NCBI GenBank assembly: GCA_036925085.1
Contig: JAUPFP010000048.1
Location: forward strand, 1,071,001 to 1,135,000
Length of the DNA stretch: 64,000 bases
DNA from: Brachycybe producta
Taxonomy: Eukaryota; Arthropoda; Diplopoda; Playtdesmida; Andrognathidae
Direction of reading: 5' to 3'
Shown one piece after another: positions 29,980-43,011 of this stretch (its first letter is position 1; each line of letters opens with the position of its first letter). Both the position numbers and the translations under genes were made by a program. The notes under the pieces are model-generated. The model worked only from the letters and a program-made list of their open reading frames with translations, did not search any database and was not told the DNA's origin.

Positions 29980-32900
29980 TTGCAGAATGAACTATTGCTG
30001 TTTTGGGTGTTTCGCTTAATATAATAAAGGTAATATTTGTAATTTAGTGGTTCGTGAATAGGTTAAAAATGTGAAAGAAGGGCCTAACCTATTTTAAAAT
30101 GTTTGTTGTTTTAAACATATATCTGCAACGTTCATCAGGTTATAAATATTTTTATTTTATTCCAAGCAACTAAACTCTTAAAAACAATGGTATTATTTAT
30201 GTGTTAGTTGTTACCACCTCAGAAAAGGTTTGTTTTTCTTATTTTGTTTGTTTCTAATGTACTATTAAACCATCCACATGAAAATACACGAAAAGGATAA
30301 ATGCGAAGAAAAAAGAGGACGCTTTTTGAATTAATATTCTCCGTAGTGAGGGAGTGGCACTCTAGACGTTCAAATTTAATGGGCTGTAAGGACAGGAAAA
30401 AAAGAGATAGTGAGAGATAGAAAAAAAAAGGAACGAGAGAAAAAAAAGAGCCTCAAAACGCCCTTTTTGTAAGAGTATGGAGTCGTTTCCATGGTAGATT
30501 AGTTTGCCTTTCTTGTTTGTCATTGCATTTATGTTTATGTGCATTATATAGTGCAGAGAAATCAATTTTGACTTTAATCCATGTGGAGGATATGTTTTTA
30601 TTGTCTTGTCTGCTTTATTCTTATTCTTCTTATTCTCTTAACATTTCTGAATTAATCTCCAACTCAGATAACACGCAGTAATAATAAATCTACTTAATAC
30701 CAGCACCTGAGTTGTGTAATAGCTTTTTATAAAAGGCGTACGTGGTCGCAAGTAGTGAATGATTGAATGACGTCATACATACAAATAGATTAATAAATAT
30801 AATTATTGTGGTTGTTAATTTTAAGTGGCCAAAAATACTTTCATAAATAATTGTAAATGTTAAAAAAGAAGCTGCCAACTAACAGAATATATGGTATGGA
30901 TTATGGAAATGTATACAACTTGTGTTGACAAATGCAATAGTTTCTATATTTTTATGTTATTGTTAGCGTATGCAAATTAGTAATGCAGTTTGTCTGCAAA
31001 ACAACATCATCGTCATATTGATCTATAGAAATGCAATGTTAGTGGAAATCTTTTTTTTTTAACTTTTTCATTCAACAAACGCTGTGTTATTAACTTATTA
31101 TGCATATACAGGGTTTCTCATAAATCTTGAAACATAGGTTAGTATATTTTTTTTTCGTTTGTAGGTATCAGGTTTAATTAGAGATCAAGATTAGTAGTAT
31201 CAAAATACAATGGAAATGTAGTTGTTAATTATGATATTTATCATAACACTTGGTAAATACAAAGTAAAACATGTAACCCTCATGCTGGGAGAATTTCAAT
31301 AGAAATCATTAGTAAACCGTAGACCTTCTTGCGTGCTTGCTAGCTCCAGAGAACAGAGCATAATTGTTAGATGTAATTCTTCCTAAGTTACTAGAGACCT
31401 CCGTATAAGTAGACATGGCCATCCAATGCTTATTAAAGAGAGAAGAGCTAGAACTGATGCATATTCGTGGTCTTTCTTTCCAAATGTGTACAGTATTTAG
31501 ACTATGGAATTCGCGTCAAGCACATACTTCTGTTTGAGGATGAGTTTAATTTGACAATGGTTAGTCTAAACTTTGACTAAATTACAAATGCTTATCATTG
31601 CGAATATTTCCCCTTGCCACATGGATGTTTAGCTGATTGATGGTGTACTGAGTAAAACCAGAGCCGTCTACTGAGTTGAATAATAAATATTAGTGCTGTA
31701 TCACTTGATGGTATTAGACTTGAATATTACACATGTACTGAATGGCACAAGTAAAATATTTTGGTTATAAGGTTGGTTACAGACTACATATGCACTTAAT
31801 CACATATTTTTATACATTTACAAACGCTTTGCAAACATCAGTATAAATTCACCCTAGTTCAGTAGAGAGATTGCAATAGTCCCACACTGATCATTTAGTT
31901 GAATTCGTATAAGTTTTTGTATTTCATTTACCGGTAGTTATGGTTACGGGTGCTATAAAATTGTTCATTTTATGCAAATAAAAATGTTTTATATTGCAAT
32001 TTAGACTATACAGTAGTAATTTTGAAACAGTTCGCAAACTTGTATTGGAAAAAAAAAAATAAACTTCATTATAATAGTAACATTGGTGTTTGTAACAATT
32101 AGAATGACATTATTAAAAGTTAAATTGTTAAAAGTTGTATATTGGCAATACCTGTTATCATTTTTAGCCGATGTTGCTAATTCTGCTTTTATTTTTCGAG
32201 TACATTTCCTCGAGATTCAACTATGATGACAATAATTCGTACGTTTCTATTTTTTTTTTTTTGTTTCTGAAGGATGATGGTGCCAAATACATTTTCTCTT
32301 ACATTACAAATATTACTTTTGCTGCTTTTTCTTTACATTTGATCCAATGTATCCACATAAGAAATGCAACATCTGCAGAAAAAGTGAGTCAATTAAGATT
32401 ATACTTATGGGAGTAAAGTGTAATGTGTTTGCCAATTGCTGCTGAGTTATATAAATATACTTTTTATATTGGTAATATTAGCGTCTATTCAAAGAAGAAA
32501 GAGAAAAAAAAAATGCTTTGCAAAAAAAAAAAAATAAATAAATAATGTTTTGCTCGTTTCATATTTTAGAAACTTTTTCAAAGATAAAAAAAGATTAGAA
32601 TTATTCTGAAGATGTATAAAAAATATGGCATCTTATTTGAGGGATATTAAGGAGATTAGTTGCAATATTGGTGTATTGTTTTTTTCTTCTTCATTTTAGG
32701 TTTACATTTCATTTTATATGACACAAAACCTTGCTCTATAAATTTGGTCGTAAAGTTGAAGGTGATGGCCACCTTTATTTTTTTAAAACATCACCCCCCC
32801 CCCCCCAATTCCTCTTTTACTTTTCTTATAAACCCAATCTCATCCATAGTTTTTCTATGTATGAGATTTTATTCACTACATCTATCTTTTGCATACAAAT

Positions 32901-33689
32901 GCTGTTTTTTCTTCTTCTTAATATTATTTTTTTACAGAAGATGGAAACATCTGCATAACAATTTTTGTTTATTTCAACTTTGGAAGTTTTTTTTACGACT
33001 TTTTGTCTCAAATAGAAACTAAATATTTTTTAGCCTTGCACACACAATTGTTAAGACACACATATTTAGCTGTGATCTTTGTACCTATTTTTTGTGTACT
33101 GTTTGATGTAATTCAGTTGCTTAGAGATTGCAATTAGTTTACTAATGTATGTATAAGGTCAAACAATCCATTAATGCTGTTTTGTAATTAAATGTGCCGC
33201 AGACACAACAAGATACGCGAGCTGCTCCAAAAGAGTTTAGAAGTTGAACGCGCACTCATTGCACGGAAATGCATTTAAAAATGTGGACCCCACATGTCTG
33301 CTTTCATCAAACGTAATTTCATTTGTTAGTCACTAATAATGATGATCCATCCAAATATCAAATTGTACGTGCTTGGGATTATTATTTAGATCATGAGTTA
33401 TGACTGTTGTATCACTTTCATCTCTTAAGAGCATTTCTAATTCTATTTTTGCAGCTATTCTTTTTTTCTGAAGACACGTTTCTCGTTTGGTCAAGATCTA
33501 TTTCAACTTAAGCTCGTTTGATGATGGAGAGACCGATTAGTTTTATTTGAGTTTACGTTTGCTTTCCTCTAAAAATAAGTGATGATAAGAGAATTCATTC
33601 TTAAAAGGTGTCTTGTCTGTAGATGCATTTATTAATTCATCACGGTCTTAAAGATGATTGTATTTGGGCGTTTTTACTTAAGTCCTTTC

Positions 33690-33690
<1 letters not shown>

Positions 33691-33738
<48 letters not shown>
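33691..33738. repeat. (GAT)n / (GGT)n microsatellite
   Basis: Twelve GAT triplets followed by GGT triplets. Confidence 0.95.
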
Positions 33739-35001
33739 CATCATTCTTTTGTGCTTGTTAGCAAAATGAGGTGTGGAACTATTTGTTGACATATCCCATT
33801 TTGACATTAGACCTTTGTCATGCAATGCTTGAACTGTTATTAACTCATTCAAAAAGTAATTTTGTGTAGATTTTTTAACATTGTTGAAAAATATTGCGCA
33901 TGTAAAAAATGGATACTTTTTGGCAGCACTGACATAACATAACTTGAGACAATACCTAACACCTTCCTCTTGCAATATACTTTGTGATTTATGCAAGTCA
34001 ATCTCATGTATGAGTTTTTAACAAGCTGTCATTTTTCTAAAGTGAGTTTATTTAAACATGAAGGAACTTTTTTAAGTACTGTATAAAGCTCCTTTGCTTT
34101 ATGATGAAAATAAAAAAGTCTTTATTGAAGATGTCTGAAAACATATTTAAATAATTGTGTTAATTTTGTGTCTATCACTTCAAACTTTCTTTATGTATAT
34201 TTCAATAGCAAGAAAAATTCGTGGTATTAAATCATTCCAATTTTTTTGACTTCATCAAGAGTGAAGTGTGTCACTTTGTGAAGTCTTAAAATTCAAGATG
34301 GTATTGCTCCTTTTTTCTTTCCTCTTCTTTTCATTTTGTCTTATTTTACCTCTTTCTTTCTCTCTCTCACTCTCTCTCTCCCCCCAAATTTGATTTTCTA
34401 GTAAACATATATATATATACATAGAAAAAGCAGTTGTCTGTAATTGTTTTTAGTGGGAGAATAGGGTGGACGACGATAATTTAGAAAACTGACAGATAGA
34501 AGGAAAATCGATTTGACTTTGAAGATGTGTTCACGAATAAAAAAAGAAGCTACGAACTCATAGAATCTATCTATCTATCTACGTGTAGTGAACAGACAAA
34601 AAAAACCTTTACGGTGCAAAATTTTATTGAGAAAATCTATCTATATATAGTGTAACAACCTACATTTGTCTTATTTAGGTGCCCTTTACGTTCTTTATAA
34701 GTTATGTTACATAGGTGTGCTTTCAGTGATTGCCGATTTTAGGGGGCCACTGTGGAAATTTTTTGCTTCTAGAATTACTTTATCTCGAGAGTTTCAACTA
34801 AAAAATATTTAATCATCTAAAAGTTTATTTCTATCTGACATTTTAAGTAATTAGTCATGCATCAAAAGATCAAAGATGGTTAATTTACCTTTTTGTAATT
34901 TTTTAAAGACCGGGTTTACATTAGGCAACAAAATATTTTAACGGGTTATACAATACAAAATACTGCAGCTCACAACAGACTAACCTGTTTTGTTCTAGCA
35001 T

Positions 35002-35087
35002 GGTTATCTAAATATGTCAACAGCCAGTACTTAATGCAGTACAGTGATGCCATTTTGACTGCTGGCTGTGAACATATTTAGATAACC
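35002..35087. mobile_element. 86-bp foldback element
   Basis: GGTTATCTAAATATGTCAAC with AGCCAGTACT at the left pairs with AGTACAGTGATG-spaced TGCTGGCTGTGAACATATTT and AGATAACC at the right. It directly abuts the family A repeat that begins at 35091. Confidence 0.85.
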
Positions 35088-35090
35088 AAA

Positions 35091-35329
35091 GGGCCTCATT
35101 ACAAAAAGGTAATACGACTGTATTATGGCAGTAAATTGTCCTATCTAGCTCATAACCTTCTAAAAATCAGAAAAGCAAATTAGAAATTATGACAAATATA
35201 TTCATAAGACTGCCATTGACTGGTGTACAACATAATATGATAGTCATAAAACATTAGCACACAAACAGTAACATCAGAAGGTATGATTGTCTTAATTTTA
35301 TGATTATTTCTGTAATGCTCAAGGCCCCA
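35091..35329 (+). mobile_element. Family A MITE, copy 3 (both ends present)
   Basis: The left end GGGCCTCATTACAAAAAGG is inverted relative to the right end TCTGTAATGCTCAAGGCCCC, giving this family its terminal inverted repeats. The interior carries CTAGCTCATAACCTT, AAAGCAAATTAGAAATTATG, CATAAGACTGCCATTGACT and CAGAAGGTATGATTGTC. Confidence 0.8.
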
Positions 35330-35465
35330 GGTCATCCTACTTTTTGTTGTTGTAGCTGATTGTAAACTACGACTCATAATTGCCCTTCATTGTAACAAAA
35401 GAGGTGCATATAAATAACCAAATGGTTGTAACTGTCTATCACTGTGTTAACACTAAGATGTCATC

Positions 35466-35640
35466 GCAGAAAAAAAGTTGTCAGTTGTCATATCTAGCCT
35501 AAAACCAAGTTATAACAGTCACAAAAGCAAATTACAAAATACTATTTTGACAAATATTATATGACTACCATAACTTTTGTGCAGAATAACATGACACTCA
35601 TAAATGAATAGTGCACAAGAAATTTTATGACTTTTTCAGT
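35466..35640 (+). repeat. Family A repeat, copy 4 (partial)
   Basis: It shares ATCTAGCCTAAAACC, CAGTCACAAAAGCAAATTAC, AAAATACTATTTTGACAAAT and a CATAACTTTTGTGCAGAATA block with the other family A copies. Ends are lost. Confidence 0.72.
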
Positions 35641-35848
35641 ATTGAGAGACTAGATTTTTCTATACCATACTATACAGCACATGTTGCACAGTGCACCTGA
35701 ATGTGGGTTGACTTCACAATTACTCAAACTGCATTTCAAAAGGTACATTAATAAAACTTGAACTTGAATGTGTTTTAGAAACTAGACGAGTAACTAAATT
35801 ATCTAACCCCCCTCCCCCTCCCCGTAAGACAATTTTTATTTCGCAAGT

Positions 35849-36078
35849 CTTAAGCTGCGGGTCACACCGACAAGGTAACAATGCATTTTTTTGCATTAAA
35901 TTGTTACGTTCTTTGTGATAATTTTCTTGCAAAGCTTGCAAGATTTTTCCACACACCGCTTATACTCATTTTTTTCAAGACACAGTGCAAGATTTAAAAC
36001 ACTTTTTGCATTGTTTTTTTGCACCAAATCTTGCTTGAAATATTGTTTTAAATATTGCCAGTGTGGTCGTCGTTTAAG
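35849..36078. mobile_element. Family E MITE
   Basis: CTTAAGCTGCGGGTCACACC followed by GACAA at the left is inverted relative to GCCAGTGTGGTCGTCGTTTA followed by AG at the right. Related pieces (CAGTGTGATCATCACTTTAA, GTGTGATCGCCGCTTTA) occur at 25215-25280. Confidence 0.7.
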
Positions 36079-37290
36079 TTTTCTAATTTCTATAGTAAAA
36101 CGCTTTCAAATAATTATTGTTCTCCATGCCAAATAACCAAAATATGTTTTAACTGCTGATTGTGAACCGTCCTAAAGTCACAGTTTAAAAAAAAAAATCC
36201 GAATACAGGCTGATTAAAGTTCTTGTTTTGCGATCACCACCAATTTATATGACTTAAGTTTCAAGTTATTAAAGATCGGTTATATCTTTTTAGTGTTTTC
36301 GCTTAATCAAAATTGACAATCCGGATGCATACCATGAAATGGCTCATAAAACAGCTATACATATCGAGAGAGAGTGTGTATTTTGAGATGAGTGAGGAAA
36401 GGAGTAGTGAGCTATATAATAATAAAAATAATAATATGCCTCTCTAAAGTGCAACATTTTATAGTTGCAGTTTCATTGTTGAGATGTCATTTCTCTATTG
36501 CTACTACTATCACTCCCGGAGTCTTCGATTATTAGTCTGGATTTCATAAGTCAGTTCCTTTTCTCTGTCTTTATTGGTTCAGGCAGCAAATATCGTCTTT
36601 TATGAGTGACTTAAGCCACTTTTTGTTGGCTTTATACAAAAGAATCGTTGAGCCAAAACGGTGTTGTTTTGTTACTGAGTCACTCACTCATCATATACAT
36701 TACATATAGAAGATTTTTTATATTATATTTTTTCATTTCTATTTTTTATGTTTGAGAAAGGATGAAGAGGAGGTGGAGAGAATGGGATGTATTCTCTGTA
36801 TGGTATTAAAAAAAACCTGCGACGATTTTTCAATAGGATTATTAGTTTAATTGGCACCCAGGCCTATATCGGATATGAAACTTGTGATGATGTGTCCAAC
36901 ACATCTGTCACTTTTTTTTTTGGTAGCTATGCTGTTATTAGAAAGCTAATAGTGTGGTGTAATCTTGTAAGAAAACACAACGCTTAAGTGTCACATTTCA
37001 TTAATGCCTCCTCAAAATAAAAAAACACACATCTTTCCACAAATCACTTTTTTTTTTAATCTTCACGCCCAACACTTGAACATATAATTTTTTATATAAA
37101 CATCAATATATCGATCAGTATTTTTACATTGTCTTAATCGAAATGGTTTTTTGTTTTACTGACAGGTCTTCTGCAATATTTGTTAAATCGAGATTACTGG
37201 TTTGGTTATTTAAATGTGAATAGCCGTTTTGATTGATGTTGTATTAATACCCATATATGTAGAGCAGCAGTTAACATGAGGGACAGGGCT

Positions 37291-37742
37291 TAAGCTTGGT
37301 TTACATTAGGGTAGTAAATGGGGGTAGTCACTAGACCTAGAAGCTAGCCTGTTTACTGTATTATCCCACAAGCAGGATAGGTTGTGTTTACACACAAAGT
37401 AGCACTTAAGCACCTAAAACATTCAAAACATGCGGAAACGAAAGGCAACATGTCTTCTCCATTCTTTGTACTAGCAACAAAAACCTCTACACATTTCTGT
37501 TTACATTGGGCTAATACACAGGAGAGTGGGCAGTCTAGTGTAAAATGTGAAAAATGGGGTGGTGGGCGTAGAATAGTGGGATAGTGAATAGTCTGCCTTC
37601 CAATCCACTATCCTATCTGAAGTACAAGGGAAAGTACTGCGACTAGTACTGTCCCAGAGGTTTACATTAGGATAGTAGCTATCTTTGCCGCTAGAAAGCT
37701 AGCGACTACTCCATTTACTACCCTAATGTCAACCAGGCTTTA
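37291..37742. mobile_element. Foldback/MITE with about 45-bp TIRs
   Basis: TAAGCTTGGTTTACATTAGG, GTAGTAAATGGGGGTAGTC at the left mirrors GACTACTCCATTTACTACCC, TAATGTCAACCAGGCTTTA at the right. Inner CTAGAAGCTAG blocks also pair. The open frame at 37384-37584 lies inside it and is not a gene. Confidence 0.85.
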
Positions 37743-39940
37743 GAAATAAAAGTAAGGGGGGATTGGTACACTATTGTTAATAGGTATATTATTATATTAT
37801 TGTATGACTAGAAATTGCTTTGGAAGTAGGCACGAATGGACTGGGAGAAAAACATGCCTCGGGAAAATTAAACTGGATCTGAAAGCCCTACCACTTTGGT
37901 TATTTTCATTTTTGCCTGCAAGATGGGTCATTTTTTAATATTCACTGATAAGCGTAGCGAGTAAACGCGACCCAGTAAAATTATTTTTCTGTTTCGACTT
38001 TCCTATATTTTATTCAACAAAAATGTCATTTTACTTTTTTGATATTTTTCTACTGCTGAAAACATTAGTTTCTTGTTCATTTTTGTACGAATTTTAAACT
38101 TCCATTGAGTTTCATAATGAAATCAATCCTATAATGGAAAATTCTGTGCTCAAACTGTTTAGCCTATCTAGAAAATCCTCGACTACCCGATAGGGCAGTC
38201 CACCTCCTGGAAGTACGTGTATTATATACAAAAAAATGACCAGTTGTTTATTCAGAGCAAAGAAACTGAAAAATTTCCTCCCACTGAATGACCAGCTTAT
38301 TTTAATGGTTTTGTTAAACATCCAAAAGTTTGTTGAAATATCAACAACAATATTGATTTTTTTTTTTAAAAAAAAGTACTACCATTACATGTAATTCCAT
38401 TTAAACTTGATTAGAAATTTTGTTTTGGCTGATATTTGAAGAGAAAATATTTGAACAAGATATGAAATTCTTTCTCTTGTCACATGATAAGTGAATGAAA
38501 TTGAAAGTGGTTACCTACATTAATAAACTTTGAATTTGATTTTCTGACAACAAGAGAAAAAAAATCTGCTATCAACAACATTCTTGTTCATTTCAACCTA
38601 CATAGATATGCAAGAACAGCAATCTAGCCGTGAGTTAAAAACAGATTTTTTGATCATATTTATCCAATTATCAGTATGCATATGTCACTGCATACTACGA
38701 GCGTAAGAAGAAATGTAAAAGTGAAAACAGGAAAAGAAATCAAGCATGAATAAATAACCTACGTTTTATAAACAATTTTAAGGGGGGGGGAATTGAAAGT
38801 GCTTTGAAAAAGTGAATTAGGTTCAAATTATTTTCATGTTGATCATTTTTAAGTAAGTTTTGTGTGATTGTATAGTAGTTTGAAAATCGGTAATTTGATA
38901 CTTCTATAGAAAGATGTTTTATTTATACCAATCAATAAAAAATTATTTTGATTAATTTACTAGTTAGTTTCTAAAGCAGTTTGATTTTTTTTTTTTGAAA
39001 TTGTTAATTTGATATTGCCATAAAAGGATTCTTTTAAAGTTATCAATTGAAAATCTCAGTGTAATTGATTTACTATTCTAGTTTCTAAAGCAGTTTGATT
39101 TTTTTTTTGGGGGGGGGGAATTGTTAATTTGATATTGCCGTTAAAGGGTCAGTTTAAAAAAAAAGTATAAATTGAAAATCTCATTTTTATTAATTTACTA
39201 GTCTGCTTTCTAAAACACTTCGATTTTCTATTTTAAAGTTGATTCTAAAACATGAGTATAGCATTTCTGCAGCTCATTTAAGAATACTTTTTATTTTGTG
39301 TTTGGGGACTATTGTTACTATGTAATCTTAATTCTAAAACAAGCATCAATCTGTTTCTTTGAACCCTTTGTTTCACTGTGAATTGTACCACTATTATTTC
39401 TTACATATCATCATTTGTGTTTAGATCTGATTATAATACTAAAAAAAACACTTAAAATGACCGGAAACGGAAAAATAAATTGTTCTTCAAAGCCAGCTTG
39501 ATGGTCAATTTTCTTTTCATTGTTTATTAGCTTTATGCAGCCACATATACGCACTACATATTCCTTTATCTGTAGTTTCACAAAGCTTTCTTCCCTGACA
39601 CAGTTAAATTTATTGGTTGGTCTTGTTCAGTTTTTCTCTGGACAAGTAATCAGATAACATTTACTGAATAACAGATCGTAAATATCCGGTAATATAACCA
39701 CAAAGAAAAGAATCGAGTTTGTCTTTAGATATAGATAACTTACAAGTTCTTTATTTGATTAGAAAAAAAAATAGAAACACAATTGATGGAGAGAAAAAAA
39801 TCCCTTAAAGATCAAAGATAAATAAGATTATAAAGATATGTTTGCTTTGAGGTGATCACCAGTGTCTCTTGTGACCGATGCATGGACCATAAACAACAAT
39901 AAAACCTACTTGGTATTCATTAATTCCTTGTGGAATGTTA

Positions 39941-40690
39941 GAATAAAACCACGAACTCACTGAATCTTAAAAGTTGAATAAGAATTGTATGCATTAAAAG
40001 TTTCAAAGTTTGAAGTTAAACTTTGAAGTTATATTTTAAAGTTAAAATTTGAAGTACAGTTAAAATTTGAAGTTAAAGTTATAGTTTGAAGTTACAGTTT
40101 AAAGTTAAAGTATAAAGTAAAGATTTGAAGTTAAAGTATGAAGTTAAAGTATGAAGTTAAAGTATGAAGTTAAAGTATGAAGTTAAAGTATGAAGTTAAA
40201 GTATGAAGTTAAAGTATGAAGTTAAAGTATGAAGTTAAAGTATGAAGTTAAAGTGTGAAGTTAAAGTATGAAGTTAAAGTATGAAGTTAAAGTATGAATT
40301 TAAAGTATAAAGAATAAAACCACGAACTCACTGAATCTTAAAAGTTGAATAAGAATTGTATGCATTAAAAGTTTCAAAGTTTGAAGTTAAACTTTGAAGT
40401 TATATTTTAAAGTTAAAATTTGAAGTTAAAGTTATAGTTTGAAGTTACAGTTTAAAGTTAAAGTATAAAGTAAAGATTTGAAGTTAAAGTATGAAGTTAA
40501 AGTATGAAGTTAAAGTATGAAGTTAAAGTATGAAGTTAAAGTATGAAGTTAAAGTATGAAGTTAAAGTATGAAGTTAAAGTATGAAGTTAAAGTATGAAG
40601 TTAAAGTGTGAAGTTAAAGTATGAAGTTAAAGTATGAATTTAAAGTATAAAGTTAAGGTTTGAAGTTAAAGTGGGAAGTTAAAGTGCGAA
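39941..40690. repeat. 371-bp tandem duplication built on 13-bp repeats
   Basis: A block beginning GAATAAAACCACGAACTCAC occurs at 39941 and again at 40312. Within each copy, AAGTTTGAAGTTAAAC-type units pass into uninterrupted runs of the 13-mer GAAGTTAAAGTAT (about ten to twelve per copy). The array lies about 190 bp downstream of the Ig4 donor. Confidence 0.95.
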
Positions 40691-40878
40691 GTTAATATTT
40701 GATGTAAAATTTTAACGTTCATGTTTTTTTATTGTAAAATATTGATGCAAAAGGTTGGCAGCTATTTTGTGGCTTGATCAAAACATTGAAAATTTTTACA
40801 TTTATTCACCAAACATATTCAATGATTCAAATAGTCACAGTTAACTGATAAATAAAATTGATTATTGTTTTTTTTTAC

Positions 40879-41148
40879 CTCCTAATTTGAGTTCTGCGGT
40901 GGCTTGAACTGATTCCGCCTCATTCTCGACAAAACATTGATACATTCCAATGTCTTTGCGTTGGATGTCCAATACTTCGAGTGTGTTACGAGTGGTCAGT
41001 TTTATCCTTTCGTCCATAACTAACGGTTGACTATCTTTTAACCAAGAGACAGAAATGAGTGGATGTCCTGAAGTGACGCAATTGAAGACTGCCACTTTGC
41101 CAGCGTCAATCACTTGTTGCCTTGGTTGCACTTCTGCTGTTAGAGAAG
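40879..41148 (-). CDS. Dscam: Dscam exon: Ig4 (complete domain)
   Basis: One exon carries all of Ig4. It reads ASLTAEVQPRQQVIDAGKVA, FNC (first cysteine), SVSWLKD (core Trp), then DIGMYQC (second cysteine) and ENEAESVQATAELKLG. GMYQCFVENEAESVQA.AELKLG is a hallmark of Dscam Ig4, the domain that folds the Ig1-Ig4 horseshoe in the family. Length 270 nt, phases 1-1. The donor is GTAAAAAA. It is followed by the largest intron in the window (13.9 kb). Confidence 0.94.
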
Positions 41149-42835
41149 CTTTTACAGAAAAATCAAAACCCATATATTAACTTTTATTCTCAAAACTTTC
41201 AAAATTCGGTTTAAATTTCAGAAATAAAGGATGTTGTGTTTGACAGCCTAAAAAATACTATAAAATGTTTTTTTTTTCTTTAAAAAAATCATGTAAACTG
41301 TATTAGAAGCAAATAAATGGAAGAAGAAAAAAAAAAAAAACGTTTGATGGACGTTTTGGTTTGAGAAATCCATAAACAGAGAGAGAGGGTTGTATAAAAA
41401 AAGCCTTTCTTTTATCTTTTGCAATCTAATTTCAAACCTCAATAGTTTTTTTTTTCTGTCAGGCTATTTTGCTGGACATCGGTTTTTTTTTTTTTTTTTT
41501 CGTGTTTTTGAAAGGAATTGGATTTTCTAGAAAGTGGTTCTAATATTTCAGCGTGCACTCTACATGTACACAGGTTGAAACTTGAGTAAAAAGGGATTTT
41601 TAGAGTTCAAATCCATCAAGCCCTTATAATGTGTACCTACTAAAAGTGAATTATACATAAGTTTAGTCTCTGAAGAAGCTTACATACAAGATTGTGGCAT
41701 AAGTATAAGAACGGAAAGTTACCCAGGTGACCACATCCTTCTTGTGGCGATTTAGTTAAAACTACTTGAACAACTGTACGGATAGATAGATGGTGAAAGG
41801 CTATCATAAATGATGTACACATTTGTAGAATTCGCATTTTGTGACTAAAATGTGACTGCATTGTCATAAAATGCTTTCGGACTTTTTACACACACACACT
41901 GCAGCAACATATAAACTACAACAACGTTATTGTCTAACAATTGCCCCGATATTGAGGAATCTCTTGAGCAATGATTTAATATGAAAGGCTGGAGGAGGTG
42001 TGTTGGCCTATACCTTTAATTTGATTATATTACACCAGGCAATGGCTGTGTTCGGTAACCTGAAAGTTATTCTTTACAATTTAAAGAATATAGTTTATCT
42101 AGATGTTTCTGAAATAGAAAAGAATTGCCGGATGTGCTTGATTCTGCCATTTTTCCCTCAAATAAGAGCTCATAGAAAGCTTCATTGTAAGGAGGCCAAG
42201 GACGTCAACATTCATGTTATAAACATGCTGATCATTACACAGAAATTCGCCGTACACTATTTCTCAAGAAAGCATTTATGTGTAATACTCTGGTCAAGTA
42301 TACACTGATAACCCTTCACTGCTTTATTACATACGGATTAGTCACGAAAGGAGACGGGTGCATTGTTGTTTTCTATAATGGTGCGACTAGTCAAAGGCAT
42401 TTTACGTCGTTTTCACATCATTAATCTCTACAGTAAGCTGTGAGCTGCAAAAACTTGACCAGCGCAAATGAAATGATTGCTTTCTAGAGAATCGCAGGTG
42501 GCGCTATCCCATTCCTGTTTTTTTTTCACAGAAAGACACTTTTTTCATTACCGAACACAGACTTATATGATTTTTCTAGTTTATACAAAGAAAATAAATG
42601 GTTTTCATTTGTTTTTTTCTTTCAACATTCTTCATTGATGCTGAATGTATAGTAGGCTTATAATGTTGATTTAGTGTGAAGAGAGCTTATATGTAAATAA
42701 ATGTATTTATTTATGTAAATAATTACTTTGGAGATGTGTTTTGTATGAGATTCTATTTTTCTTTGGTTCAACAATATAAAAAAAAATTGATTGAAATATA
42801 TTCAAGTAGCCAGCCAGCTAGGCAGCGAGCCGTAC
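41149..42835. other. Intron Ig3-Ig4, 1.69 kb
   Basis: No exon is seen. It contains long A/T homopolymers near 41328 and 41483 and a MITE-like element at 42045-42561. Confidence 0.6.
42045..42561. mobile_element. MITE-like element with short TIR CTGTGTTCGGTAA
   Basis: GCTGTGTTCGGTAACCTGAA near 42045 is inverted relative to CATTACCGAACACAGAC near 42547. The termini are about 14-16 bp. The interior is less AT-rich than its surroundings. The open frame at 42000-42308 overlaps it and shows no motif. Confidence 0.6.
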
Positions 42836-43011
42836 CTGTAACGAGTAGAGTGATTTCGACCCGTTCTTCACCGACGCTGTTGTTCACGACGCATGCATAA
42901 ACGCCTGAATCCGAAATGTGGGTTCTTTGTATGACTAGTAATCCATTGTACTGAATGTATCTGTTGTTGGAAACGATGACATCCATTTGTTTATTTTGCC
43001 CTCGGTACCAC
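42836..43011 (-). CDS. Dscam: Dscam exon: Ig3, second half
   Basis: It starts with one base completing the split codon, then WYRGQNKQ with the Ig core Trp. It continues through NNRYIQYNGLLVIQRTHI and DSGVYAC with the second cysteine to EERVEITLLVT. The acceptor is ttcatgcag and the donor GTACG. Length 176 nt, phases 2-1. The ATG inside this exon is not a start: the reading frame runs in from the upstream exon through the Trp. Confidence 0.92.

Larger units (their letters stand above)
26958..40878. other. Intron Ig4-Ig5, 13.9 kb
   Basis: The longest intron in the window. No Ig-like or other coding exon is recognised on either strand. It contains family A repeats (28845, 35091, 35466), foldbacks at 29813 and 35002, a GC-richer block at 29435-29780, foldbacks at 35849 and 37291, a (GAT)n array at 33691, TCTATC repeats near 34567 and the 13-bp/371-bp arrays at 39941-40690. 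Short open frames, including 118-codon ones at 26683-27039 (antisense to Ig5) and 33640-33996, show no family motif. Confidence 0.6.

Noticed and set aside
30362-30565. Short frame with a hydrophobic stretch, considered as a small membrane protein
   Set aside because: It lies over a purine/pyrimidine-biased tract; hydrophobicity comes from composition.
33640-33996. 118-codon minus-strand frame
   Set aside because: It includes a poly-Ile run from the (GAT)n array and shows no motif.
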